A DNA stretch of 64,000 bases from Trichobilharzia szidati (GCA_944472155.2 OX235272.1:81908020-81972019), one strand, 5' to 3'; shown: positions 1-11,037, numbered from the stretch's first letter. Program-made: numbers and translations. The notes: generated by a model from the letters alone, not told the origin.

Positions 1-489
1 GCTGATTCGCAAGTTTCTGGTAAACATAAGAAAAAGTATTATCCTCGATGACAACTTAGCCTAATACATGTGATGACGATTCCTGAACGGTGTCCTTGGT
101 CCACAAAATGTACTCCTCAACTTTTTATAATTGGCATTCAACAAAATGTCGTGTATATCTAGAAGGAGAAAAAAAGCAGAGACATCATAGTGGATCGGTT
201 TGCTCTTCAGGCCAGACAGAAATGTGTCACACGATCTCCTGTCGATTATTCTTTTATTTCAAGATCATGCACGAAGAGAAAATATCATGCAATAAGCTCC
301 GCTGGAAATTCTGTACATTACGTAAATATTGTTTCAGAACAAAACTGTTCCTATTATTATTATGATTTCAGAATTAAAATTTCTGAAAGCCGAAGTGTGA
401 AGATTACTCACTAACGATATTGAGTGATATTTGCACCATTCTCTAAGATGATGGAAGTCAGAATTCAGATAACCCTGTGTTTCTGAACA
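1..489. other. Unassigned sequence, no supported gene
   Basis: Two overlapping short frames here have no recognisable motif and no repeat similarity within the window. I see nothing further to support a feature. Confidence 0.5.
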
Positions 490-742
490 TAATGTCCCAC
501 CGACGACATTGGTTGGGGTCGCTCTAAATCATGAATTGGTAGAAGTTAGAATTCATGAGCCATTGAATCGGGTCCCAGTGGCTGAATGGTATACGAGCTT
601 ACCCTGTAACTGGGTGCGTACTGCCGATGATTCCCAAACTAGGGGGAAACAGCTATCCAGTACTCTCTAGTTTTCAATAGTTCTCTAACTGATATCAATC
701 CGTGATCAACTCGAAAAAACAAAACTAATCCTTACAAACCAC
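490..742 (+). mobile_element. HHR-SINE family A copy, tRNA part damaged
   Basis: This is a copy of a roughly 400-bp SINE-like repeat found many times in the window. The tRNA-like head (A box near 575-590) is visible, but a deletion removes the anticodon to B-box part. A degraded hammerhead-type segment follows (about 625-675: CCGATGA, then GGGAAA in place of GGACGAAA). The copy ends in the shared tail reading CTAATCCTTACAAACCA. It is inactive as a ribozyme. Confidence 0.8.
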
Positions 743-1885
743 CTATGGGAAATGATGGCATAATGTTAAAGTTTCCGATTTAAATATAGATAAACCTAAA
801 TCTGATTCGTCATATGATCGTGAGGGGTTATGGCTGGATAGTATTAAGCTAAAAGGAAACTAATTTCCTCTGTTTTCACCGCAGGTTTCCGTCTGGGTTT
901 ACATTCAAGTCAGTCACTTTCTTCCCCTCAAACCCAATATCTGAATATTAGATTTTCACCAGCACCTACTTGAAAATGGCAAAGGAAACAACTCAGCACT
1001 TACGCATTATTGTGGATTTAATAGGCCATAATTCCTTATTTCCATAAGAGTTATGTATAGAATAATTACCATCAGGGCTTTAACTTCCTGATTTTATGAT
1101 TATCAGTTGCTAAATCTTATTTTCAATTAATATTTCTTGTTTATCATCCTACTGATCACTATTCACCACCATCAAGCTGACTTCCACATGACTAACTTTA
1201 TAAAAGTGGTTTTCCTATTTATCTGAAACTTTGCTTATCAGTCTTTTGGCTTACACTTTAAATACATTTCCCGACTAACAGAAATCAAGATAATTAGGAA
1301 GCAATCTAGATGATGTGTAATCTACTCAACTGTAAGAGTTCGCTGTCAAGTTGATGGCAGTATGAGATTAGTGAATATTGTCATTTTGTTTCAATTAATA
1401 TCTGTGGGACATTATTCCTTATATGAAACAGCCTATAATTTGATAAGTTATCCGCATGCAGATTGAGAAAACTTTGGATTCACTAGAATATTGATCAGTC
1501 TAAATGTTTCCACCAACGGATTTTCGGTGTTAATAAACATCTCTCTTTATCTCTAATGTTTTTTTAGAAGAGAGTGTTTAGAATACTCACTAAGGGTCAA
1601 AATGCTTCTGCATGCTTACAGAAGCTATGGAAAAGCGCAAAGTGTCTCATTTCTACTTAAGAATTTATTTAACAGGTGGTAACATGGAGAAGTCATGAAA
1701 GGACACATTTTTGTTAACATTTCCAGTGGTATTTTAGGGATGGTTAGTATCAAATGTTTAACTAGCTAAACCAGCTTTTATGATTTACGTAGATTTTGCG
1801 TTTGTGATTTGAGGTTTTACCACACCACGTAAATTTCTTCAACTTCTCAATGATATACGTTGACTACTTGGTTGGTTCTCAAGTT
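743..1885. other. Unassigned AT-rich sequence
   Basis: No repeat family or convincing coding frame is visible. A pyrimidine-rich acceptor-like site occurs near 868-886 (+). A minus-strand AATAAA lies at 1664-1669, downstream of the candidate exon ending at 1886. Confidence 0.4.
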
Positions 1886-2331
1886 CTAGTAATGAAAAAA
1901 GATGATAGGATGATAAATAGCAGTAGACATATCAAGGGTAGATAAACTTAAATTGAAACAGTTTTTGTTCATGAAGTTGCACTTGGAGATAGAGGGAATT
2001 CCCACTTGATAGGGGTAGAACACTTTACCCTGAGGATTAATTGCAATACCAGAGAAGCTCTCCACTAAGTATGAAGAAGGACATAATGGTAACAAGAATA
2101 GTATCACATCAAGAAAATTCCCGCCATCAATCAATGAATTGTTAAAAGATCTGGATAAAAGAGGGAACCGGTGGTTGATTGTAATCCTTGCTAAACTCTC
2201 TTGTGTATATTTAACTGCTTGCGACTTTTTTTCTAGTGGATGAGCATCATTCACAATTGCAGCTAAAAATTTAGCTAACTTTGTCAAAGTAAGTACATTA
2301 GTAAGACGGAAGAATGTGTATCCATAGGTTT
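1886..2331 (-). CDS. Candidate terminal exon of an unknown host gene
   Basis: A minus-strand frame of about 148 codons does not match any repeat in the window. An in-frame stop lies just upstream of its first ATG. The sequence ending TTTACAG at 2338-2332 is a plausible 3' splice site, so the exon could start at 2331 in phase 1. The frame ends at 1886, and an AATAAA lies about 220 nt downstream. The protein has a hydrophobic stretch (NFLDVILFLLPLCPSSYLVE) and two NLS sites usable for N-glycosylation. I do not recognise the family. AT-rich DNA yields such frames by chance, so this may be non-coding. Confidence 0.33.
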
Positions 2332-2654
2332 CTGTAAACATATTCTAAAAATGTTGAGAATTAACGGTTCAGAATGTTTACAAGTGCGACGTCTTGACAG
2401 AAGAAAGAAGGATTTGTCAACTGAATTTATAATCATCAATAAGTATAACAGACTAATATCCTCTCATTTTGAGAAGTCGACTTCAAATAAGCATTTCAGT
2501 CCAGCTTCTGCATGCTATGAAACTATGGTTTATCTGAAGTTTCCATGACAACAATCGTTCCACGTAATTACAAGACTGCCTTTTCTGATATCTTGTTAGT
2601 AATACATTTTAGGTCACTACAATTCCTTGACGTCTCTTTACACATATTCGTTTA

Positions 2655-2885
2655 TTTGTTATTAGAGGGTTGGGGGCAGTCGGCAGGAAGCCTTGCTCAA
2701 TCTAGGTTTCGTGCTAGTTGGCACTCATCAGTCAGCAAGGAGGGAACTCATGTCCCTTCTGTGATTCGATCCCGTGTCACCCAGTGCTGCATTCAGAGAT
2801 GTTACCACTGAGCTATCCGGGTTCACGAATGACCTCCTGTAGGACTGGATTAGATACTAGTGATTGGATTCTAACTAGTGCCATG
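2655..2885 (-). mobile_element. HHR-SINE family B, minus copy of an inverted pair
   Basis: On the minus strand the order is tRNA-Cys-like head (B box near 2765-2775), short linker, hammerhead segment near 2690-2745, and the conserved tail. The ribozyme core CTGATGA, GTGC/GCAC stem and GAAA are kept. A duplication in the stem I strand (GTCAGTCAG) and an insertion after stem III break the fold. A plus-strand copy follows head to head. Confidence 0.85.
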
Positions 2886-2889
2886 TTTC

Positions 2890-3172
2890 TAGTCCTCAGT
2901 GGTAACGTATCTGACTGCAGCACTGGGTAACGTGGGTTGGAATCTCAGAAGCGGCATGATGTGCCTTGCTGACGAGTGCCAGAAGGCACGAAACCTAGGT
3001 GGAAGGCTTCCTGCCGATTGCCTCCAGCCATCTAATAACAACAATCCTGAGTGTATGGTGATGGTGAGTCACCTAGTGGGCATGGTGGCCACATTGCAAA
3101 CTTAACTGATAGAATTCAGTCTGCAGTAAAACAAAGGACTAGACACATAACACCAGCTAGTATCCAATCAAA
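2890..3172 (+). mobile_element. HHR-SINE family B, plus copy of an inverted pair
   Basis: The copy contains a tRNA-Cys-like region (CTCAGTGGTAACG, then CTGACTGCAGC, then the B box), a hammerhead at 2963-3007, and the family tail with the GAATTCAGTCTGCA and GGACTAGACACAT blocks. It forms an inverted pair with 2655-2885. Confidence 0.85.
2963..3007 (+). ncRNA. Hammerhead ribozyme motif (SINE B), cleavage base lost
   Basis: The core CTGACGA (allowed CTGANGA form) is followed by a perfect stem II (GTGCC/GGCAC with loop AGAA), GAAA, and the palindromic stem III ACCTAGGT. The base at the cleavage position is G rather than C, and the 3' stem I strand starts GAAGGC instead of CAAGGC. The fold is recognisable, but cleavage is not expected. 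Confidence 0.7.
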
Positions 3173-3679
3173 AGTATTCATTTATTTCATTATGTTATCT
3201 TCATCCATTTTTTGTCATAATAGAATAGGAATAAAGCAAGAACAACAGTGGTTTGTGCAGAATAAGATGGTACCATCATTTATTTCGTTGATGTCTCATC
3301 AGCTCACCTGCGTACAGCCTAAATAAATTATAACTAAGTCTGTGTACGGCAACGTTTTAGCACACTTGCGAATTTTACATGTTGTCAGTTTATAGGAGGT
3401 TCTGGACTTAGTGAACAGTGGTCGGAAAATTACTCTTATATAGTTTTTACACAGAGAGTTCGAGTTTAAACAAAGTAAATGTTTGCATACAATGGTAAAG
3501 CAGTTGAGTAATAGAGACGAGAGGTTCGTAAGATGATGAGTAACTCATAAACTGGGTAACAATATACTAAGTTCAACTCAAATCACAGAAACAAGGGACG
3601 AGCAAAATTATAATAGGGTACACACTGGTTTTAGTGTGGTTGACAATCATTGAGATTATATAATTTTGTGTTTCCAGCG
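3173..3679. other. Unassigned sequence
   Basis: No repeat family or coding signal recognised. Short frames here are unsupported. Confidence 0.4.
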
Positions 3680-4355
3680 TCAATCACTATCAACGAAATA
3701 AATGTGGAAGATATCACTTCTTTCACCTATCTAGTTCGAAACGTTTCAACTACAGGTAGATGGCATGAATGAAGATGTGAAAGGCAGAACTGGAAAGGCA
3801 AGGGGAACTTACATTGCCCTGAAATCAGTGTGGAAATCTTCTCCACCCAGCATAAAGAATGAAATTCGGATTTTTACCACTAATGTTAAGTCAGTCAGTG
3901 CTTCTATATGGGTCAGAAACTTGGCGCTCACGTCACCAAAAGCATTTTCAACAGGCTACTACAGAATCTGATCGATAACTGTCCTCAGTGGATCTATACG
4001 GAAGATCAGATGGCCTTCCAGAAAGAGTCAGCAACAAGAGCTTCTGGGAAACAGCGAATCAAGAATCTAACAGAGCCCAACAGATATGCCGAAGAAAATG
4101 TGTGTAGATCAGAAACACACCGAGGAGGCTGTTGAACGATGTTGTACGACAGACCCTGAAGTAGGATTTAAGTAGGAAACGACCAGTTGGGTGTCCAAAT
4201 GTAGCATGGAGGAGGTCGTATCAGGAGGAGATTAGAGTTTTTGGCCAAACATGTGGCCAGATGAAAAGGAATGCAGAGTAGGAAAACAAACTGGAGATAT
4301 GCTGATTAAGCCCTATATTCCACTCGGAACTCAAAGGAATAGTAATATAACGATG
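3680..4355 (+). pseudogene. RTE-clade retrotransposon, 3' fragment
   Basis: The translated pieces match the C-terminal part of RTE-type endonuclease/reverse transcriptase polyproteins in order. They are an ITIN..NVEDITSFTYL block, SVLLYGSETW, and a degraded R.WIGHTLRR-like block, each in a different frame. The copy ends in the family 3' tail (CCACTCGGAACTCAAAGGAATAG). Frameshifts and stops make it dead. The 5' end is truncated, which is typical of target-primed insertion. Confidence 0.85.
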
Positions 4356-4594
4356 TGTGTTAATCTCCAGTTGCTACATGAATATCATTCGTCCATTTTG
4401 TATTAAACGTCCATTGATCAGAAGGTCCCAGTCTCTTCATGTTTAACATTGCTGTAGTTAGAGTCGAAACATTTTTACATATCTGTCCTGTAGGTAGAAG
4501 CGACTTTCCTTATAAACGAGATTCGTGTATTTCTGTTTAAGAAATATATTTATGTAACTACATTACCTAATTTGATCATATTCTTAAAGAGCAA

Positions 4595-4690
4595 ACTATT
4601 ATTTGATTGGACACTAATGAGTAGCTAGTGTAATGTGTCTAGTCCTTTGTTTGGTGCAGACTAAATTTTATCAGTCAGTTTCTCAATGAG
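4595..4690 (-). mobile_element. HHR-SINE B tail fragment
   Basis: Only the 3' tail of family B is present (AATGTGTCTAGTCCTTTGTT and the following TATCAGTCAGTTT block read on the plus strand). No head or ribozyme part. Confidence 0.7.
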
Positions 4691-4757
4691 CAAAATATTC
4701 ATCGTGTTTCAAATATTTACTTAGACCAAATTCTATTTATAGACAGTAATTGCATGT

Positions 4758-4852
4758 AACCTGAGGTAATTTGGTAGATGGTGACTAGCAGTGGAACCCA
4801 GGATGCGCGTTTCGTCCTATTTGGGACTCGTCATCCGGGTGTACCTGCTTTG
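4758..4852 (-). mobile_element. Sm-alpha-type repeat with near-intact hammerhead
   Basis: On the minus strand the segment around 4792-4840 reads as the schistosome Sm-alpha hammerhead. It has stem II GTCC/GGAC with loop CAAATA, then GAAACGCGCATC, then CTGGGTTCC. The core is ATGACGA instead of CTGANGA, so the conserved C3 is changed, and one stem III base is altered. A second Sm-alpha copy faces it on the plus strand. Confidence 0.85.
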
Positions 4853-4855
4853 GTG

Positions 4856-5120
4856 GTCCAGTGAATAGCATTTTGACGTTTCAAAAGACAGGCACTAGGT
4901 TCGAGCCTCAGTGGGAATACCATCACTCGCTGGTTAAAGCAGGTACATCCATGTGATGAATCCCCACTGGAATGAAATATGTATCCCGAATTCCACTGCT
5001 AGTCAGCATCTTCCAGATTACTTCAAGTTAATCCTCAGACATCTTCGAAGCATCCGCGCAAGGAGCCGACAGACATGTCAACAGAGGCCGAACATTTTGG
5101 TACAATCAATTAACGGGAAA
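4856..5120 (+). mobile_element. Sm-alpha-type repeat, degenerate ribozyme
   Basis: Order: a tRNA-like region with B box GGTTCGAGCCTCAG, a CCATCACTCGCTGG block, a decayed hammerhead (GTGATGAATCCCC...ATGAAAT), and the conserved Sm-alpha 3' blocks ATTCCACTGCTAGTC and CATCTTCGAAGCATCCGCGC. It is the inverted partner of 4758-4852; the arms are about 90 bp. Confidence 0.85.
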
Positions 5121-5400
5121 ATTTAAACTGAAGTGAAAATAAATAATTCTTACAGTCGACTACTTGTTGAATTGAACAACATACACAGCTACTGTGCTGA
5201 AATTTTTAATTCTAATTAAGTTTTCTATTACTGTAATCAAATCATTTATTCATCAGTTGACAGTTGCATTGACTAAAACAGACAAACGTGAGAAACTGAT
5301 TAGCATTTCTGATAATTTGAATAGCTTTATCATAACACTGTCAACTAATAATAAATTAACTAGCCATTCATTTAATGAACCAATTATGATGACAATGATT

Positions 5401-5438
<38 letters not shown>

Positions 5439-5519
5439 ATAATTCAAAATATTTCACTTGAAATCAGATTAAAAATTAATTTATTATTTGGACATTCATG
5501 TGAGAGATGATGATTAAAT
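5121..5519. other. Unassigned, with a weak exon-like frame
   Basis: An acceptor-like CATTCATCAG precedes an open plus-strand frame from about 5245 that runs into the GT repeat. It contains KTDKREKLISISDNLNSF and resembles no repeat here. There is no donor of good quality. I treat it as unproven. Confidence 0.25.
5404..5437. repeat. (GT)n microsatellite
   Basis: An uninterrupted run of GT dinucleotides. Confidence 0.95.
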
Positions 5520-5756
5520 TTTCAAGTATTGGTTTGTAGGGATTTGGTTGATTGGTTACAGGATTTCATCATGAGCTGACATGGGTTAGAGAACCATTGG
5601 AAAACCAACAGAGAGTACTGAACAGCTGTTTCGTCCTAGTTTGGGACTCTTCATCAGTAGGCACCCATCGGGGTTCGAACCCAGGACCTTCTGGTTACAA
5701 AGCGAGCTCGCATACCATTAACCAGTCAACCAAATCCCTACAAACCAATACTTGAA
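5520..5756 (-). mobile_element. HHR-SINE A with inverted terminal repeats
   Basis: A minus-strand family A copy: tRNA-Thr-like head with B box near 5672-5685, then a hammerhead-type segment near 5610-5660 (stem II GTCC/GGAC, GAAA, palindromic ACAGCTGT; C3 of the core is A). Its ends are inverted repeats of about 35 bp (5520-5555 and 5721-5756) with one mismatch, both built from the family tail TTGGTTTGTAGGGATTTG. This fold-back end structure is unusual for a SINE. Confidence 0.85.
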
Positions 5757-5774
5757 TATCAATGAGATGATCAC

Positions 5775-6125
5775 GGGCGACTGGCCCTATTCAGGTAGGT
5801 AGTTATGTGGGGTTCCAGTGGGAAGGCGTGACCAGTAGGGCGCAGCAGGTCGGGTGTGAGGACAAATACTCCCCGAAGAAATTGGCTAGCGGTCGCGCAA
5901 TGTCGTGATTGGCAGAAGTAAGAATTCATGGGCCATTGGATCTAGTCCCAGTGGCTTAATGGTATGCGAGCTCGCCTTGTAACCAGAAGGTCGTGGGTTC
6001 GAACCTATTGGCGTGGGTGGGTACTGATGAAGAGTCCCGAACTAGGACGAAATAGCTGTCCAGTACTCCCAGTTGGTTTTCCAATGGTTCTCTAACTAAT
6101 ATCAGCTCATGATGAACTCCTGTCA
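5775..6125 (+). mobile_element. HHR-SINE A, near full length
   Basis: The copy contains the 5' region (GTGTGAGGACAAATACTC...), a tRNA-Thr(UGU)-like head at about 5950-6010 with loop CTTGTAA and B box GGTTCGAACC, a hammerhead-type segment at 6019-6070, and the tail block TTCTCTAACTAATATCAGC. Stem I pairing (GTACTG/CAGTAC) and stem II (GTCC/GGAC) hold, but the core reads ATGAAGA. It follows the preceding minus copy head to head. Confidence 0.88.
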
Positions 6126-6565
6126 CCAATTAAATTTTCGGTTGGGAATTATTGAGTGGAACTGCCGTTTTTCTACATTATAGATAAACGTGTGTTTTAT
6201 ATTATGAAAGTAAAGAACAAAATACGGAGATTTCTCACACTGAATGGCAATGATGTTTGCGTATAGTCAACATGACATCGAACATTCTGTTTTCATGCGT
6301 GGTTGAGTTAAAATATGGACCAACACACAAATGTGAATTTAGCAATATGTAGAATAACCTTGATCACTTGAATATTGGTAGATTTCAAGGATACTTTAGG
6401 GAAACGAGAAAAAAAACAATTTAGTTTCATGGTGGCTAATTTTCCTCGGCCAGTAATAAAATTTTGTTAGCTAGGGAGATTGAAATATACTTTTTCCATC
6501 ACCTTAATACTTTAATTCTAATTAAAGGCGATATCGTAAATGCTCATGCATTTTACAATCTCTTA
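6126..6565. other. Unassigned sequence
   Basis: No repeat or coding signal recognised. Confidence 0.4.
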
Positions 6566-6960
6566 TGTACATGTTTGTAAGTGCTTTTGGTCGTGGGTCA
6601 GTTATCCTCTTTACCTGTATCTTCCCTATGTTCGCTCGAATTCTTGTCTTCACTGTCTGTCTCTTCTGCCACTTTGTTGATTTTCGACTGTAGGTTTTCG
6701 AGTTTATACGACATTAGACATAAATCATCCACAGAATCTAGATCTTCTACAGTTTTCTTATCGGTCCAGCCCACCATAATTAGGAACATCATCGGTGGTA
6801 GTAGGCAGCCTTGTTTTACTCTTGTATTCGTTACAAAGGCTTAGGTGCGTTTTCCATTGTGGATCACCTAACACGTTCCCTTGTTGTTCATATAGTTGTT
6901 AGATGAGGTTGATAAAGATTTGGGGCACTTCGTAGTGCTTAATGTGCATTAACAAGTCAA
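6566..6960 (-). pseudogene. RTE retrotransposon fragment (RT palm to thumb)
   Basis: The minus-strand frame includes the decayed catalytic motif SVDDLCLMSYKLENLQ, equivalent to the RT YADDL box and following helix, then KINKVAEETDSEDKNSSEHR. Upstream parts (toward 6960) match the RT fingers/palm in other frames. Both ends are truncated. Confidence 0.8.
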
Positions 6961-7029
6961 CTCCTAGTACCGAACTCTTCGATGATGCCTTCAAGTTAAC
7001 ATCAAATAACATGGTGTTAACCTCAAAAC

Positions 7030-7265
7030 ATTATCAAAGCATCCATACTAAAAGCTCATATGTCAAGGCAGACTAAGAATTCCAGTCCAACATAGTTAAC
7101 AAACGGGAAATTCGAAATAACAACTGCTACTCGTGGCACAAGAGCTGACTGTGTTGGCCCAGTAGCTCTGTGGATTATGCTTCAGTACGTAAAATAATGG
7201 ATGCGGAATTCGAATCTATGTTGCAATTTTGCCAGTCACTAGAATACACATATATCTAACTTAAG
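7030..7265 (+). mobile_element. Sm-alpha-type repeat, degenerate, ribozyme lost
   Basis: The 3' block (CAAAGCATCC...GTCAAGGCAGA...CCAGTCCAACATAGTTAAC) is followed by the inter-monomer region GGCACAAGAGCTGACT and a tRNA-like stretch. This order, 3' end then next 5' end, indicates a tandem origin. No hammerhead core survives. Confidence 0.6.
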
Positions 7266-7763
7266 AGTACCAAATAAGATGATAAGCTCCTCCCAGATTG
7301 CACCGTTAGCCACAATGAATCAGACAATAACAGAACATTTCGTTTGTTAGTAGTCATACTTTTCACAAAGCTGTTACAACTTATACATACCAGATTCACA
7401 TCCACTGTGTAAAGTCAGGTATCTTGAATAACAAATGGGGTATATCATGTTGCATCTTCTTTAACACAGTAAAGAAAAAGCATCCATCGCAAATATGCAT
7501 ACTTATATTTTTACTAGATCGACCATGCACTTATGACAGCTTTTGTTACTTGAACAGAATTACAAACAGTTCCACTGGTTCTAGCCAACATACTTTATCT
7601 TTATCTCCAGGTGTTAAACTTTTATTACCCCATCTGTGTTTTGTTCAGAGTTACCTGGAGTGTTGTTAAAGGCATTATCCAACTAAATTCGTAGACAAAC
7701 ACATGAATTCAGTAAGTAAAAAGTCGTAGGTGCCGACTGTCGCCAAAAAATCAGTCTTCCTAA
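7266..7763. other. Unassigned sequence
   Basis: No supported feature. A short plus frame at 7424-7669 has no motif. Confidence 0.4.
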
Positions 7764-8243
7764 GATGTCAATAGCAAGATCTTATCACAGCGTCTGAGAA
7801 GGGCTTTCAAAAAGATTTTTAATGCAGCGAAGCTATGCTGTGTATTCACTAGCCAACCAATACTTAGTTCAAGAAATAAAGACAGACTGCCCTGTTTCAC
7901 CTCTTCCATGCGTATTTACCAGTTTAAATCCCCGTGCGGAGCTAGTTACATAGGGAGTAAGATCAAGCAAGTTCATCCTCGAACTTCTGAACACCTCTAA
8001 TCTTGGTTTGGCAAAGGTCCGAATAAAGCAGCTATACGCAGCTCAATACTAGCTCATCTCGTCGACACTCGACATCAAATTGACTCTAACGAAGTTTTTA
8101 AAGTTATTTATCGTATATCACCCTACCTCTGGCATGGTCTACGAGTACGACTTTTACCTAGAGCAGAGGCAGTCGGAATTCACCTGAACAAGCCAAATCT
8201 GTGTGTTCAAAAGAGATTTGTACAGCCCCTTTCTTTGCCATGA
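7764..8243 (+). pseudogene. Penelope-like element, GIY-YIG C-terminal part
   Basis: A 159-codon frame with a single internal stop (TAA at 7998-8000) encodes the end of a PLE polyprotein. In order it has the linker AFKKIFNAAKL and then KDRLPCFT, the nuclease motif YQFKSPCGASYIG, an arginine/glutamate region ending TSEHL, a WFGKGPNKAAIRSSILAHLVDTRHQID block, and the C-terminal KPNLCVQKRFVQPLSLP. PLE GIY-YIG nucleases nick target DNA for insertion. The domain order fits the family, but the expected RT part is absent upstream. There is no start codon, so this is an interior fragment. Confidence 0.88.
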
Positions 8244-8690
8244 CCAACTACATAATATGTATCAAGTTTTAAAAATAATTTTTCCCCTTCCCTTGTAACT
8301 ATCTTTTGACTTTGTTAATTTTTATAATTCTAGCTAATTCCATTAAGTTGTTTGTATTTTACCTAATTCTTCTTAGTCATCACTGATATTTTACAAATTT
8401 CCTGATTATGTAATAACGTGTTGTCAACACATAAGAATCAACTTATCTTCAATTTCGTGATTAATTTTCATCCCTCTTTTAAAACTTAGATATATTGTTA
8501 CTAACATCTATTAGTTATTTGTTCTGATGACCTTTACCCTGTTTATTTCACCCCCGCCTATACCTAAACTGATTAACTAAAATAACCACTTGACTGGTAA
8601 GAAATTTTGATGTAAAAAACTATATATTAGTGTATAGCCGATGATGAAGAACCAATTGAAAAGTAATGCATATTTCTTCGCTCAATCTGC
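8244..8690 (+). mobile_element. PLE 3' untranslated tail
   Basis: AT-rich sequence follows the PLE stop and ends near 8650-8690 with a GAAGAACC...TTGAAAAG...CTTCGCTCAAT block. The block resembles the 3' ends of the PLE copies at 14930-15090 and 33358-34125. Confidence 0.6.
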
Positions 8691-8914
8691 CGTTTTTTCT
8701 AAATGAGTAAATAGAAATTTGGAAATTAAGTAATAGACTTCAAACTTCATCATGCCTACTTAACTTAATCAGAAATTAAAGTTTTACCTAGAAAGTGTAT
8801 CGATAAAATAATGTAGACAGTTTTTCATGTTATTAAGGGTAGAGTATATAACCTTCCATACGAATCATAAAGTAGGTTCTCAAATGTTGATACTTTCATG
8901 TTCTTGTAGTGGTA

Positions 8915-9288
8915 TTCAAGAACACTGGTTGGTGACTGGCTACAGAATGAAATTGACTGTAGCTCTAGTGAGAAATTGAGACCAGTGGGGTACGCCAGGT
9001 CCGGTATTAGGACAAATACTCGTCAATAACAGTGACTGGATGTCGCGCTAAAGATGCGAATGGCTAGAAGTTAGAGTTCATGGGCCACTGGGTTCCCGTC
9101 TAAGTGGCTGAATGGCCAATGGAATTTTTCTCGTAACCTGGAGTTCCTGGGCCTGATCCCCAGCGAGGTCACAGGTGAGTACTGATGAAGAATCCCAAAC
9201 TAGGACGAAACAGCTGTTCAGTACTCTCTGGTTTTCATTTGTTCTCCAAATGACATCAATCTGTGATCAAATCCCCACAAACTAACTC
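8915..9288 (+). mobile_element. HHR-SINE A, near full length
   Basis: Upstream region from about 8915 (GGTTGGTGACTGGCTACAG), tRNA-like head with a decayed B box near 9147-9160, hammerhead-type segment 9178-9228, and family tail to 9288. Stem I AGTACTG/CAGTACT is intact. The core is ATGAAGA and stem II has an A-C mismatch, so it is not active. Confidence 0.85.
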
Positions 9289-9454
9289 TTGAAAATTTAA
9301 GGATAAGCATGTTCTTACTTCAAACGCAAATGTTGCTGAATAGGAAATTATTATAACAATAATTGAAATATATTTGACCAGTGTAGATATGAGTGTATGA
9401 AACTTTTTCAGTTACAGAATTTGCTTCAGTGAGAAAAGCAAAAGATGTGCACAT

Positions 9455-9675
9455 TTATTTTATTCCTTTTACGTTTCAAATAGAATATAAGGTTTCAAGT
9501 ATGAGGTTTGAAGTTTCGGAAGCAGTGGTTGTATTTTTACGGTGTAAGGTTGCTAGCCTCACCTGGCTCAACCTTCCCCCTTCACCTTTCCTACTACCAG
9601 CTTAGCGAGGTAGGTTTAGGAGTGAGTCAACCCAGGATTGAACCCTAGACCACGAACGTGGTTGGCGCTGAAGTA
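9455..9675 (-). mobile_element. SINE C (tRNA-Gly-like head, RTE-like tail), old copy
   Basis: On the minus strand: B box GGTTCAATCC near 9633, the CTCC...GCTAAGC...GGTAGTAG block, GCTAGCAACC, and the 3' tail ending in the RTE-like CCTTATATTCTATTTG. Strongly diverged. Confidence 0.75.
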
Positions 9676-10774
9676 GACGTAAGTGTAAGCTGAATCTCCA
9701 ACAGAAAGGGAGTATTTGATATCATAAATACTAATTCTGTTTAGCAGAAGAATTCAGTGTCTATCATAGTGAGTTATTTGGTCTTATTTGCACTGAATAC
9801 TGCTATCAATCTAATTAACAGAATTCTCAGTGTACATATCTAATTCCTAATTCTATTATATGCATGTTACTTTCAGCTGAAACAACCCCATATTGTGTAT
9901 AGTTGATTACAGATTAGAATATCAATAGACAGTATTAGTGTTATACTATGCACAACAAACTGGGTGATAGATAACACATGAATATCACAGCGGAACTATC
10001 AGTGTAACGAGAAAAACCCATTTATTGTTTTTATACAACTAAACAGGTAGGTCTCAATGTTATCTGGCAAAGTAATGGACCACACTCAATAATACATATA
10101 TATACATATATATATATATATTCAACCCACACACATTCTCATTAGTGTAAAAAAACTTCCTTTGAGTAATGAGTGATTCCTTACTGCTGTTGCATACTTT
10201 AATCATGCCAAAATAAAGTAGAAATCTTGGTATGAAGCAAGCACATGATAAATATATTGATATATGCAGAAGTATTGTATTTATGGTGATTGGAATGGAA
10301 CGAATAGAGCCTGGAATTCAAAACTAAGAATGACTTTGCAACTACCTTATTATAAGTTGTTATGAAGTAAACGGCTAAGCTCGTTTATACGCGAATAAAA
10401 AGGACAAAACAAATACAAACATATAAGTAAGTAGCGAGGATATCACTCAACAACAATTAATGTACATGTAAAATTCGGTTACTTGGTGAGTTATAATGGT
10501 CCCAAAACACACAAGTAAAGACGTATAGAATTGTAGTGATGGAGTAGTCGTTTTTTTCGGTATGCAGTTACTCACTCCACGTAAGAGTATGCCAACAGCC
10601 CGAGGGTACTTAAGGAGAGAAAACGAGGTTGAAGCAAAGGATGAGGTACGATCTAGAGGTGATTGGCAAGAGTAAAAAGCAAGAAGCTGGAGAGGGAAAG
10701 TGTGTCGTCCATACTGCGTGGTGAACCAAATCATGTTCTTATTCAGTCTCAGATAACAACCATGATGTGCAGTG
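9676..10774. other. Unassigned AT-rich stretch with TA repeat
   Basis: TA-rich microsatellite at about 10091-10122. A 95-codon minus-strand frame at 10447-10734 shows no motif and low plausibility. Nothing else is supported. Confidence 0.4.
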
Positions 10775-10935
10775 AATTCATTGTTTTTCCTATTTTACAA
10801 TGAACATATAATCTGTTGGTATTAGATGGTTGGAGGCTATTGGCCACAGGAAGGCTTACTCGACCTAGGTTTCGTGCTAGTTGGCACTCAACAGTCAGCA
10901 AGAAATATCTGCAACCTCGAAGGAACTCATGTGTT
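10775..10935 (-). mobile_element. HHR-SINE B, minus arm of a fold-back
   Basis: It contains the tail start (TTGGTATTAGATGGTTGGAGG on plus) and a hammerhead with the GTGC/GCAC stem and GAAA. The core has become CTGTTGA, and stem I and stem III are damaged. It pairs over about 100 bp with the plus copy beginning at 11011. Confidence 0.85.
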
Positions 10936-11037
10936 AGCCAGAATAGCTCAGTAGTAACGTCTCTGACTGCAGTACTCACTGGATGACGTGGGTTCGAATC
11001 TCAGAAGGAACATGAGTTCCTTCGAGGTTGCAGATAC

